This document shows, piece after piece, positions 7,553 through 15,773 of a DNA stretch of 46,536 nucleotides (positions within the stretch are counted from its first letter, which is position 1; each line of letters opens with the position of its first letter). The DNA is from Bradymonadales bacterium. Its GTDB lineage: Bacteria > Myxococcota_A > UBA9042 > PWKZ01. The stretch is from assembly GCA_003559575.1 (NCBI GenBank), contig PWKZ01000228.1, forward strand, positions 1 to 46,536. The letters run 5' to 3'. The notes beneath the pieces were generated by a model. It did not search any database. It had not been told where the DNA came from and saw only the letters and a list, made by a program, of their open reading frames with translations. Both the position numbers and the translations under genes were made by a program.

Positions 7553-9163
7553 TCACCGCAGAAGCGTGTGTTGCCGGCGGCTAAAGGTCGCCTTCTCGGT
7601 CATCCCCAGTGCATCGTAAGCTTCGGCCAGCAAAAGGTGTAGCCGTTCGTCGAAGGGGTTGATGCCGATGGCGGTTTCAAGCGCTTCGAGCGCTTCGCCG
7701 GGTTGGCCGAGCCGCAACAACGCTTCGCCTTGCAAGAGGTGCAAGAGAACATATCCGGGGTGGGCTTCGCGCACTCGCGCCACCACCGGCAAGACCTCGT
7801 CGAATCGTTCGAGTGCCACTAGCGCGGAGGCTGTTTTGGCTTGCAACACGGGACTCGCGGGATCGATCTCGCGGTCGGCCTTTTGATACTGTTTGAGTGC
7901 CGCTTGGTAGCGGCCTCGGACGCGCAGGAGATCTCCGAGGTAGGTCAGATCACGTGCTCTCTGCTGGGCAATGTCGGCTAGCTCGTCGAGGCCGGTGTCA
8001 CGGCCGCGAAACAGTTTCTTGATCTTTCGTCCGTGCACCTCCGTCGGGGCCGGGCGCCTGAGAAGCCATCGGCGCCAGGCGCGGGTCAGCTGCCTGAAAT
8101 CCATGCCGTAGACTTCCCTGAGTGCTTGATCCTGCTCGCCCCGGGTCTTTAGTTCACGCAGCAAAGTGCGGATCCCTGCGATACCTTCATTGTGTTTCAT
8201 CCACTCCACCAACGAGAAAACCTGGGCGAAGGCCAGCGCGGTGTCCTCTTGGCTCGGCAACAAGCCGAATGAGGGGTACATCTTGTCGAATCCGATTAGC
8301 CGCCGACGTCTCACGGCCTCGGCCAGCATGAGTTCGGAGGCCGGCGGCAGACGGGGGGTGGCGCCTGGGCGCCACCCCTTCTCCAGGTATTTGGCGAGCC
8401 CTTCGTGGAGCCATAGCGGGACCCGGTTGAAGGTGCTCTTGGTGAGCACGAAGTGGACGTACTCGTGCGCGAGCGCGTTTTGCCATTCGTAGCCGTAGAC
8501 CAGATCGCGTGGCGACACCAACATGATGCGGTTGTACTTGCACATCGCGATGGTCCCGGAGTTCTCAATCGCCTCGCGCGAGAGAGGGGTCATGCGAGCC
8601 AGCTCCTCGGCGCGCGGGAGAATATCGACCTGGACCGGCTCGGACGGTTGGTAGCCAAGCACGTTGCTCAAGTGTTGATGGGCACCCTCAAGGGCCTCTT
8701 CGGCGTGGGGCAGCAGGATCTCGTCCGGGCCGGGGGAATAGTGCAACATAAAGTTGCCGCTTGTGGTCGCGTGGGAGTCGAAGTGACGAGTGACGGCCAC
8801 GGAGCCCTGGACGATTTCGCAATAGCGCGCCCAGGTGTTGGCGCCCGGTGTCTCGTCGACGGAAGGATCTGGGAGGCAGATCTCTTTGCTCGCTTCAAGC
8901 GCGCCTTGGTAGTCGCGCCGCATATGCCGCAACCGCATCTTCACGGCCCGCAGCGTGTCGGCCTCGGGATCCGGCCGAGGGCGCTCGGCCAACGCCGCCT
9001 CGACCTCGGTCAGCCGCCACTGCGACAACAACCGGTGGAGTCTTTCGGCCACGTCCGTCTCACCGGCGGTGGCGGCAAGCGGCAACATCCACAGTGACAG
9101 CGTCACCGATACGATCCGCACAACCCTGTGAGCGGGGGCCTGTCTAACGGACGATTGCCTCAT
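7553..9163 (-). CDS. Exported peptidase-MA-like metalloprotein with TPR repeats
   Basis: A 536-residue protein with an N-terminal signal peptide (hydrophobic VSVTLSLWMLPLAATAG). The middle has a gluzincin zinc motif HEYVH (residues 233-237) and a downstream HEGLAKYLE that could supply the third ligand, as in the peptidase MA-like family. The C-terminal third is built of TPR-like helices (for example RFDEVLPVVARVREAHPGYVLL and LRLGQPGEALEALETAIGINP). It probably acts outside the cytoplasm on an unknown protein substrate. The start overlaps the end of the upstream DUF4175-like gene by 20 bp, so the two are likely co-translated. Confidence 0.82.
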   Translation of the reverse strand: MRQSSVRQAPAHRVVRIVSVTLSLWMLPLAATAGETDVAERLHRLLSQWRLTEVEAALAERPRPDPEADTLRAVKMRLRHMRRDYQGALEASKEICLPDPSVDETPGANTWARYCEIVQGSVAVTRHFDSHATTSGNFMLHYSPGPDEILLPHAEEALEGAHQHLSNVLGYQPSEPVQVDILPRAEELARMTPLSREAIENSGTIAMCKYNRIMLVSPRDLVYGYEWQNALAHEYVHFVLTKSTFNRVPLWLHEGLAKYLEKGWRPGATPRLPPASELMLAEAVRRRRLIGFDKMYPSFGLLPSQEDTALAFAQVFSLVEWMKHNEGIAGIRTLLRELKTRGEQDQALREVYGMDFRQLTRAWRRWLLRRPAPTEVHGRKIKKLFRGRDTGLDELADIAQQRARDLTYLGDLLRVRGRYQAALKQYQKADREIDPASPVLQAKTASALVALERFDEVLPVVARVREAHPGYVLLHLLQGEALLRLGQPGEALEALETAIGINPFDERLHLLLAEAYDALGMTEKATFSRRQHTLLR

Positions 9164-12100
9164 AGTACGCCTCTAATTGTTTGCGCAAAGACGCCGGCGC
9201 GTCCTCTTTCATGGCTTCCAAGACTTGCTCCCGAAACTCGGCCGGCACCTGGTAATCGGCGGCGCGCGGGATCGCGACCCGCCGACGCTCATCCTGGTCG
9301 CGGCCCACCCCGGCGCGCTCTTCGTCCGGCCTGACCGTTCGATCGAGCCGGCGGCCGGCCTCGGCGAGCTTCTCCAGCGCTGAGCGCTGGTGCTCCTCGG
9401 CCATCCCGGGGTTCAGGCGACCGAGCTCCTCCTCGGCTTCGCTCATCGACCTCTCCGCCGCTTCCATCGACCGGTCGAGCTGGCCGTGGAGCCCCGGGTG
9501 ATCCTCTCCGAGAGGAGTCATGCCGCGCCGAAGCCGCTCGAGACGCTGGCGCAAGGCGCGCTGTCGGTGTCCCAGCCTGCTTGTCTGGTTGCGCTCGCGT
9601 CGGCTCATGATCTCGCCTGGCTCGGGCAGCAGCGCGCTGAGATCGCGCTTGAGGTCTTCGGTCAGTGGGTGCGCGCGCTCGAGCGCCATCGCCGACCGTC
9701 TGAGCTGCCGATCAGGGTCGCCTCTCGGGCAGAGCAGCGCGCTCTGGCGAACCTCGTCCTTGAGAGCCTCGACTCCGCGCTCCAGCCTCTCGGCCAACTT
9801 GACCGCCAGCCCCAGATCGCCTTCTTCGAGTGATCGCCTGATGTCATCGACCTTGCCGAGGGCGTGCTCGAGTTGAGTCCGGTCGGTCTCGTGAAGCACG
9901 CGCCGCTCGACTTGTCGCAATCGCTGTTCAATCCGCGCCAGCCGGCCCGCTTCTCGGCGCGGTAGCCGCTCGATCCGCTCGCTCAATCTCTCGCGCACTC
10001 GTCGGCTATAGCTCTGTTCGCGCTTGGCGGTCTCCTCGTGAATGGTCTCCTGGCGCTTTGCAACTGCGTCGAGGTGGCGGCGGGCGCGCCGGAGCTGTCG
10101 CGAGGTACGCGCCATTCGCCTCGAGTCCCGGCCGGTGGATTCATTCTCGAGAGTGGCGACCATCTCCCGGGACGTCGTCGCGAGCGCCTCGATCCGCTCG
10201 CGAGCTTCGGAGAGGCGCCCAAGGGCGACCAGGCCGCGGATGGTGTCTAGCTCCTCGCGCATGGACTCGAGCGAGAGCATGGCGGTTTGCCGTGTCACTG
10301 CCGGGACATTGATTCGGTCGAGGGGCAAGTTCTTGGAACGCTTCAGGATATCGTGCGCCACCTCCTGAAGGGAGCGCTGCATGCGCTCGATCTCGCGGGC
10401 CATCTCTTCAAGCCCCGCCTCACTATCTTGCTGCTGGAGCGTATCCAACAGCGCGAGGAGCTGGTCCGACTGCTCGATGAGCGAGCGCCCTCGGTCGAGC
10501 GCTCGCTCCTGGCGGCGCCGGTCGAGCGCGCGATCGAAGGTGAGGACGGCGTGCTCGGTGGTCTCGATTGCACGCGCGTTGTGGCGACCGAGGGCCTTCA
10601 AGTGACTCGAATCGTACCGCGCCGGCGGATCGCGCCCCAGGATCCCGCTCAACTCGCCGGTCTCTTGCTCGAGGAGCGTCAGCATCTGGGAGTGCATCTC
10701 GGCAAAATCGCGCAACATCTCTTCAGGGGTCAGAGGGCACTTCTCCATCCGCCCGAGGAGTCCTTCCAGCTTGGCTAGCTCGCGGCGGGTGTGGGTCACC
10801 GTGTTGGTTGTGACTTCGAGGATTTGCTCGGCGGTGGTCGGATCGGGCGGTTTGCCCAACGGCACCTCGAGGCGATCTGCGAGCAGCATCAAAAAGCGCT
10901 CGAACATCTCTTGGGCGTCGCGCAAGATCGCCTCATGAGTTTGGGAGGGCGAGTAGATGCTGATGGTGCGTCGCTCCGAGCGGCTCGTCTTCGGGCCCGA
11001 GACGGTGTCGTTGTCGCTGGCCTCGATCCATAGAGTCAGGGATTCGCCGGGCGCGAGGCCCAAGGGGGCCAGCTCGAGAGTGCCGCTGCCGCGTCCGTCG
11101 GGGCCGAGGTCCGCGATCGGTAGGCCGCGGCGTACCGGCGGGGCGTTGCCATGGGTGCGCTCGTAGGCCAAGGCGAGTTCGCTCAATCCAAAGTCGTCGC
11201 GCGCTTCGAACAGCAGTTCAATGTCTTGGTCGTGGTCAACCTCGAGGTCTTCGCGTGGCATCAGCAGCCGCACTTCAGGTGGGTGATCCCGCAGAACGTC
11301 GATATGGCGGTGGGTCGACTCTTTGAGAACCCTCCCGTCCTTGTCGCGCAATCGGAAGCGGTAGCTGTCGTTTCGGGTGATTGTGAAAGCGCCGTAGATT
11401 GCCCCGCCACCGTCGATCTCGAGCGACAGCGGCTCACCGGGGTGCGACTCGAAGATGAGCGCCGCGTCTTGCGCTTCAATGACGGCCCGGGTGCTGATCT
11501 CGACCCGGGTGCCGTTGAGCGCTCTCAAGTCCCCGGTGGCGTTGGGCTCGACTCGGTTCTCGTGGGCGGCGTATTCGGGGTGGCGGTAGATTACGGTGAG
11601 GCCCTCGACGAGTACCGGTTTGACTCTCGGCTGGAGGGTCGCCACCGCCTGCTTCGGAGCGCCGCCGGCCCACAGCAGCCGAGCGTTTGCGGCCAGCAGG
11701 TCGCCGTACAGCAAGTGCGCCGTGAGACCTCCGAGCACCAGCACAATCAGCGCCCAGAGGGGTCCTCGCAAGCGGTCGGTGGGCACGAGCGCGGAGGGTG
11801 TCACGGTCGCCAGACGTTCGTCGGCGCGGACCAGGACGCGGTTGTAGAGATCGAGAGAGAAGGATGCCTCGGCGTCGCTCTCGTTGTTTGAGGCGGCGCG
11901 GGCGCGGTCGGCGAACTCCAGCGCGGTGGTGAGTCCGTCGCGTAGCTCCGGCAGTTGATATTCGATGTATTGAGCCGTGTTGAAGAGATCGCGGCCAATG
12001 CGCCGCCGGACGACAAATGTCTGCCCGAGGGTCAAGAGCAAAACGCCCGCGCTCGCGACGGCGACAAACCCCCTTAACGCACCAAGCATGTCGTCGCCAA

Positions 12101-12248
12101 GCAGCCACGGCAACGCCAGCGCCGGCGCCGCCACCACGCCGAGGCCGAAGGCGGACGTCAAGAGCCCCCAGAGCGCGTTTTGGGCTTTGAGTCGCCGCCG
12201 CACGCGACGGACTCTGGCCTCTAGTCGCGTCAGAGTCTCAAGCACCAC
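9144..12248 (-). CDS. Large DUF4175-like membrane-anchored coiled-coil protein
   Basis: A 1034-residue protein. After a basic N-terminus there are two hydrophobic segments (roughly residues 28-50 and 58-80) and a third near residue 165, an arrangement typical of the DUF4175 family. A beta-rich region follows (residues about 200-420), then a long, highly charged Arg/Glu helical region (about 430-950) predicted to form coiled coil. The function is not known; a scaffold role in the envelope is inference. Translation begins at GTG 12248 or the adjacent GTG 12245, with GGGAGGA just upstream. It is the first gene of the operon with the peptidase-like TPR gene. Confidence 0.75.
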   Translation of the reverse strand: MVLETLTRLEARVRRVRRRLKAQNALWGLLTSAFGLGVVAAPALALPWLLGDDMLGALRGFVAVASAGVLLLTLGQTFVVRRRIGRDLFNTAQYIEYQLPELRDGLTTALEFADRARAASNNESDAEASFSLDLYNRVLVRADERLATVTPSALVPTDRLRGPLWALIVLVLGGLTAHLLYGDLLAANARLLWAGGAPKQAVATLQPRVKPVLVEGLTVIYRHPEYAAHENRVEPNATGDLRALNGTRVEISTRAVIEAQDAALIFESHPGEPLSLEIDGGGAIYGAFTITRNDSYRFRLRDKDGRVLKESTHRHIDVLRDHPPEVRLLMPREDLEVDHDQDIELLFEARDDFGLSELALAYERTHGNAPPVRRGLPIADLGPDGRGSGTLELAPLGLAPGESLTLWIEASDNDTVSGPKTSRSERRTISIYSPSQTHEAILRDAQEMFERFLMLLADRLEVPLGKPPDPTTAEQILEVTTNTVTHTRRELAKLEGLLGRMEKCPLTPEEMLRDFAEMHSQMLTLLEQETGELSGILGRDPPARYDSSHLKALGRHNARAIETTEHAVLTFDRALDRRRQERALDRGRSLIEQSDQLLALLDTLQQQDSEAGLEEMAREIERMQRSLQEVAHDILKRSKNLPLDRINVPAVTRQTAMLSLESMREELDTIRGLVALGRLSEARERIEALATTSREMVATLENESTGRDSRRMARTSRQLRRARRHLDAVAKRQETIHEETAKREQSYSRRVRERLSERIERLPRREAGRLARIEQRLRQVERRVLHETDRTQLEHALGKVDDIRRSLEEGDLGLAVKLAERLERGVEALKDEVRQSALLCPRGDPDRQLRRSAMALERAHPLTEDLKRDLSALLPEPGEIMSRRERNQTSRLGHRQRALRQRLERLRRGMTPLGEDHPGLHGQLDRSMEAAERSMSEAEEELGRLNPGMAEEHQRSALEKLAEAGRRLDRTVRPDEERAGVGRDQDERRRVAIPRAADYQVPAEFREQVLEAMKEDAPASLRKQLEAYYEAIVR

Positions 12249-12277
12249 TCCTCCCTCATGACAATCCGCGGCCTCCC

Positions 12278-12309
12278 CCTCAATCCACGGACGCGATGGA
12301 GGATTGAGG
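12278..12309. repeat. Short hairpin module (variant), upstream of the DUF4175-like gene
   Basis: CCTCAATCC, a 13-bp centre ACGGACGCGATGG, then AGGATTGAGG. The 9-bp arms CCTCAATCC/GGATTGAGG pair perfectly. The centre is a reduced form of the module found at 15684, 35387 and 46417. It lies 30 bp before the gene start, in the divergent region. Confidence 0.75.
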
Positions 12310-12365
12310 TCTGGCCCCGGCGTTGACGCCGCGTCCTATCTATCATGCCTGACTGGGGTCGCTCA

Positions 12366-12548
12366 CGACAACGATTATCCCCCCCAATTACCGTTTCAAA
12401 CCGAGCACCGAGCGCGTCGAAACGGGGAGAGCTACAAGGAAGCGGGCCGCCTTGGGTGGGAGGGAAACGCAGAACTATCTCGAGCACCAAATCGGTGCAG
12501 CTGATGCCGCAGATGTGCGCGACTCCCAGGGTGGAGCGACGGTCATAG
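12366..12548 (+). repeat. Dispersed repeat, strongly diverged copy E
   Basis: Recognisable pieces are GTTTCAAACCGAGCACCGAGCGCGTCGAA (shared with copy B), CTCGAGCACCAAATCGGTGCAG, GATGCCGCAGATGTGCGCG and a degraded end GCGACGGTCATAGG. The core stem is lost. Together with the hairpin at 12278 it fills most of the gap of about 390 bp between two divergent genes, in which no coding sequence was found. Confidence 0.7.
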
Positions 12549-12638
12549 GTCATGAGTCCTGGTTGCATGGACGAGACTGCAACAGGTACTCTGCCGCTTG
12601 CGCGTTGTGATCGAATCGGCGCGACTGATGGAGGGTCG

Positions 12639-13199
12639 ATGCGTTCGCTTTGGAGTCTTGCAATCGTTCTGGTTTTGCTCGTCGTTTTTGGGAGCGGGGA
12701 TCTCAAGGCGCGCCAGGTCACTCCCGAAGAGGTTCGGCAGGTGCTCGAACTCTTGCGGACTCGCTCCGAGTCTCCGAGTCTCGAGGACTGGTTACGGATA
12801 GGGCCGAGCGCAAACCGGATCCTGGTCGATGTGGCCAACGACGGGAGATTGGAACGAGTGATCCGCCTGCGGGCGCTGGCCAGCCTCGCGTGGTTTCCGT
12901 CGCGGCGCAGTGAGGCCGTGTTGGTCGGTCGGCTCCATGATCGACGCTATGATGCTCACGAGAAAGCCGTGGCGATGTTGGCGTTGGCCCGCGCGTTCGG
13001 CGCGCGCATGACCAATGAGTTCAGGGATTTCTTGGGGGACTCCGACGATGTGGCGCGCAGCGGCGCTATCCGGGCGCTGGGGTTGACCGGCGATAGACGC
13101 GCGTTGGAGTTGCTCCGAAGTCATCTGGCGCGCGAGGAAGTGAAACGGTTGCGCCTCGAGACCGAGGCCGCGATTGAGCGCTTGGAGGGCGGCCAGTGA
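12639..13199 (+). CDS. Exported HEAT-repeat protein
   Basis: A 186-residue protein when started at ATG 12639. That start has GGAGG a few bases upstream and begins a clear signal peptide (RSLWSLAIVLVLLVVFGSG); the track's longer version adds 29 unlikely residues. The mature part is alpha-helical with HEAT-like units, such as IRLRALASLAWFPSRRSEAV and RSGAIRALGLTGDRRALELL. It would act as a periplasmic or envelope binding scaffold; its partner is unknown. It is separated from lon by 139 bp containing a promoter-like sequence. Confidence 0.75.
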   Translation: MRSLWSLAIVLVLLVVFGSGDLKARQVTPEEVRQVLELLRTRSESPSLEDWLRIGPSANRILVDVANDGRLERVIRLRALASLAWFPSRRSEAVLVGRLHDRRYDAHEKAVAMLALARAFGARMTNEFRDFLGDSDDVARSGAIRALGLTGDRRALELLRSHLAREEVKRLRLETEAAIERLEGGQ

Positions 13200-13247
13200 T
13201 GCACGACGCTCCACTCCCCGGCGCCGGCGATTTGACGTTCGTCACCC

Positions 13248-13278
13248 TTGCCAATTGCAAACCGGGTAACATATTACC
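13248..13278 (+). promoter_or_regulatory. Promoter-like sequence and operator-like palindrome before lon
   Basis: TTGCCA (13248-13253) and TATTAC (13272-13277) are 18 bp apart. The -10 region lies inside a palindrome GGTAA-CATA-TTACC (13265-13278), which could be a repressor site. GGGCGCCC and a run of six T follow immediately. No CIRCE element or sigma-32 consensus was found. Confidence 0.35.
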
Positions 13279-13338
13279 TTGGGCGCCCGGAGTTTTTTAA
13301 AAGGGCGCAAGCGAGAACGAGTCACACGAGGAGGTTTC

Positions 13339-15675
13339 GTGACGGTGGAGCAAGATAAAGCGAAAGGTGGCAAGCAGCGGACGATCCCCATTTTGCCGCT
13401 TCGCGACACAGTGCTTTTTCCCGGCGCGGTGTTGCCGCTCACGATCGGGAGAGCCGCTTCGCTCAAGCTGATGGAAGACTACGCCGAGTCCGATGAGCTC
13501 ATCGGTATGGTCAGCCAGAGGGATAAGGACGTCGAAGATCCCGGCGAGGACGATCTCTACCGTGTCGGTACCATGGCGCGGGTGTTGCAAACTCTGCGTA
13601 AAGGCACCAAAGGGATTTATGTGGTCGTCCAGGGGGTGTCGCGGTTCAACCTCCTCGAGATCAAATCTTCGGATCCCTATCTGAAGGGAGTGGTCGAGAC
13701 CGTCTCGGAGCAGGAGCCCGAGGAGGGGGAAGTGCAGGCGATGATGGTCACCCTGCGCAAGCAGGCGACCCAACTCATCGCGGCGATCCCCGAGCTGCCC
13801 AACAGCGCGACCGAGATGATCGAGCAGATCGACTCTCCGGTGCAGCTCGTGTACGTCATCATGGCCTACCTGCCGGTGTCGGTGGAGCAGAAGGTCGAGG
13901 TCCTGGGGTTCTCCTCCGTCAAGGAGGCCATCGAGCGGACCCACGAGCTGTTGCAGCATCAGCTCGAGGTGGTGCAGATCACTCAGAAGATCAAGTCCGA
14001 CGTCAAGGGCAAGATGGATCGCAGCCAGAAAGAGTATGTGCTGCGCCAACAGTTGAAGGCGATCCAGGAGGAGCTTGGCGAGGTCGAGCCGGAAGGCGAG
14101 GTGTTGGAAGAGCTGCGCGAGAAGCTCGACAAGGCCGGTCTGCCCGAAGAGGTCGAGAAGGTCGCCGAGAAGGAGCTACGTCGTCTGAGGGCCATTCAGC
14201 CGGCCTCACCCGAATATACGGTGGTCCGCAACTATCTCGACTGGATCGCGGACATGCCGTGGCGGATCGAGACCGAGGACGATCTGGACATCGGCAACGC
14301 GCGGGAGGTACTCGATCGCGATCACTATGACCTCGACAAGGTCAAGAAAAGGATCCTTGAGTACCTGGCAGTCAAGCAGCTCAAACCCGATATGAAGGGC
14401 CCGATCCTCTGTCTCGTGGGTCCGCCGGGCGTCGGTAAGACCAGCCTCGGACAGAGCATCGCCTCGGCGCTGGGGCGCAAGTTCACCCGCATGTCTCTAG
14501 GGGGAGTGCGCGACGAAGCCGAGATCCGCGGCCACCGACGGACCTACATCGGTGCGCTGCCGGGGCGCATCCTCCAGTCGATCAAACGCGCCGAGAGCCG
14601 CAACCCGGTCTTCATGTTGGACGAGGTCGACAAGCTTGGTCGCGACTGGCGCGGCGATCCCACCTCGGCGCTCCTCGAGGTGCTCGATCCCGAACAGAAC
14701 TTCGGGTTCATGGATCATTACCTCGATGTTCCGTTCGATCTGTCGAAGGTGTTGTTCATCGCCACCGCCAACGTCACCGACACGATCCCCCCGCCTCTCT
14801 TGGATCGCATGGAGGTCCTCGAGCTGCCGGGCTACACCCAAGACGAGAAGCTCAATATCGCCAAGCGGCATCTCTTGCCCAAGCAGGTGGGCGAAAACGG
14901 GTTGAAGCCCGCGCAGGTGACGATGAGCGATGAGATAATCAACCACATCATTGAGCGCTACACGCGGGAAGCGGGTGTGCGCAACCTCGAGCGGCGGCTC
15001 GCCGACTGCTGCCGCGCCATTGCCGTCGGCGTGGTGGAGAAACGCTGGGAGAGCCATGAGCTGACCATCAACGATCTCAACGCTTTCCTGGGCCCCGAGC
15101 AGTTCGAGTCGGAGATGGCCCATCGCACCGAGCAGCCGGGGATCGCGGTGGGGCTCGCCAAGACCGCCGCCGGGGGCGAGATTCTGTTCATCGAGGCCAC
15201 CAAGATGGCCGGCAGCGGTAAGCTGAAGCTCACGGGCCAGCTTGGCGACGTCATGAAGGAGAGCGCCGAGCTGGCGCTGTCGTACATTCGCGCGCAGGCC
15301 GCCGAACTCGAAATCGACGGCGACACGTTCGAGAAGACCGACATCCACGTCCATGTGCCGGCCGGCGCGGTGCCCAAGGACGGACCGTCGGCGGGGGTCA
15401 CGTTGCTCACCGCCCTGGTGAGCTTGTTGGGCGACACCTGTGTCTACGACGACATCGCGATGACCGGTGAGATCACGCTGCGCGGCCAGATCCTGCCGGT
15501 CGGTGGGATCAAGGACAAGGCGCTGGCGGCGCTGCGCGGCGGGGTCAACAAGGTGATTCTGCCCGAGCGCAACCGCAAGGATGTGCCCGAGATCCCGGAA
15601 GAGATCCGCGACCAACTGGAGTTCATCTACTGCAAGGAGATGTCCGAGGTGCTGGCGGTCGCGCTGCGCCACTGA
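13339..15675 (+). CDS. lon: ATP-dependent Lon protease
   Basis: A 778-residue LonA-type protease that degrades damaged and regulatory proteins in the cytoplasm. The start is GTG 13339, preceded by GAGGAGG; the track's start adds 20 residues. The N-terminal substrate domain begins IPILPLRDTVLFPG. The AAA+ module has Walker A GPPGVGKTS near residue 361 and the ALLEVLDPEQN segment. The protease domain has the catalytic Ser in DGPSAG (Ser 684) and Lys in GGIKDKAL (Lys 727); their 43-residue spacing equals that of E. coli Lon. It is probably transcribed from its own promoter. A hairpin 8 bp after the stop may stabilise or end the transcript. Confidence 0.98.
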   Translation: MTVEQDKAKGGKQRTIPILPLRDTVLFPGAVLPLTIGRAASLKLMEDYAESDELIGMVSQRDKDVEDPGEDDLYRVGTMARVLQTLRKGTKGIYVVVQGVSRFNLLEIKSSDPYLKGVVETVSEQEPEEGEVQAMMVTLRKQATQLIAAIPELPNSATEMIEQIDSPVQLVYVIMAYLPVSVEQKVEVLGFSSVKEAIERTHELLQHQLEVVQITQKIKSDVKGKMDRSQKEYVLRQQLKAIQEELGEVEPEGEVLEELREKLDKAGLPEEVEKVAEKELRRLRAIQPASPEYTVVRNYLDWIADMPWRIETEDDLDIGNAREVLDRDHYDLDKVKKRILEYLAVKQLKPDMKGPILCLVGPPGVGKTSLGQSIASALGRKFTRMSLGGVRDEAEIRGHRRTYIGALPGRILQSIKRAESRNPVFMLDEVDKLGRDWRGDPTSALLEVLDPEQNFGFMDHYLDVPFDLSKVLFIATANVTDTIPPPLLDRMEVLELPGYTQDEKLNIAKRHLLPKQVGENGLKPAQVTMSDEIINHIIERYTREAGVRNLERRLADCCRAIAVGVVEKRWESHELTINDLNAFLGPEQFESEMAHRTEQPGIAVGLAKTAAGGEILFIEATKMAGSGKLKLTGQLGDVMKESAELALSYIRAQAAELEIDGDTFEKTDIHVHVPAGAVPKDGPSAGVTLLTALVSLLGDTCVYDDIAMTGEITLRGQILPVGGIKDKALAALRGGVNKVILPERNRKDVPEIPEEIRDQLEFIYCKEMSEVLAVALRH

Positions 15676-15683
15676 CCCTCGCC

Positions 15684-15724
15684 CCTCACTCCTCCACCGC
15701 GTCCGTGGATCGAGGGGAGTGAGG
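15684..15724. repeat. Short hairpin module downstream of lon
   Basis: CCTCACTCCTC, the inner palindrome CCACCGCGTCCGTGG, then ATCGAGGGGAGTGAGG. The outer arms CCTCACTCC and GGGAGTGAGG pair. It is the only copy standing alone directly behind a stop codon. There is no T-run after it, so it is not a classical terminator; protection of the lon 3' end is possible. Confidence 0.8.
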
Positions 15725-15773
15725 CGCCGTTGTCCAGATGCCAGGACGAACCGCGGTGTGCTAGGCTCGGGCC

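Noticed and set aside
15684-15724. Classical intrinsic terminator of lon
   Set aside because: The hairpin is strong, but no T-run follows, and the same module occurs in other contexts.
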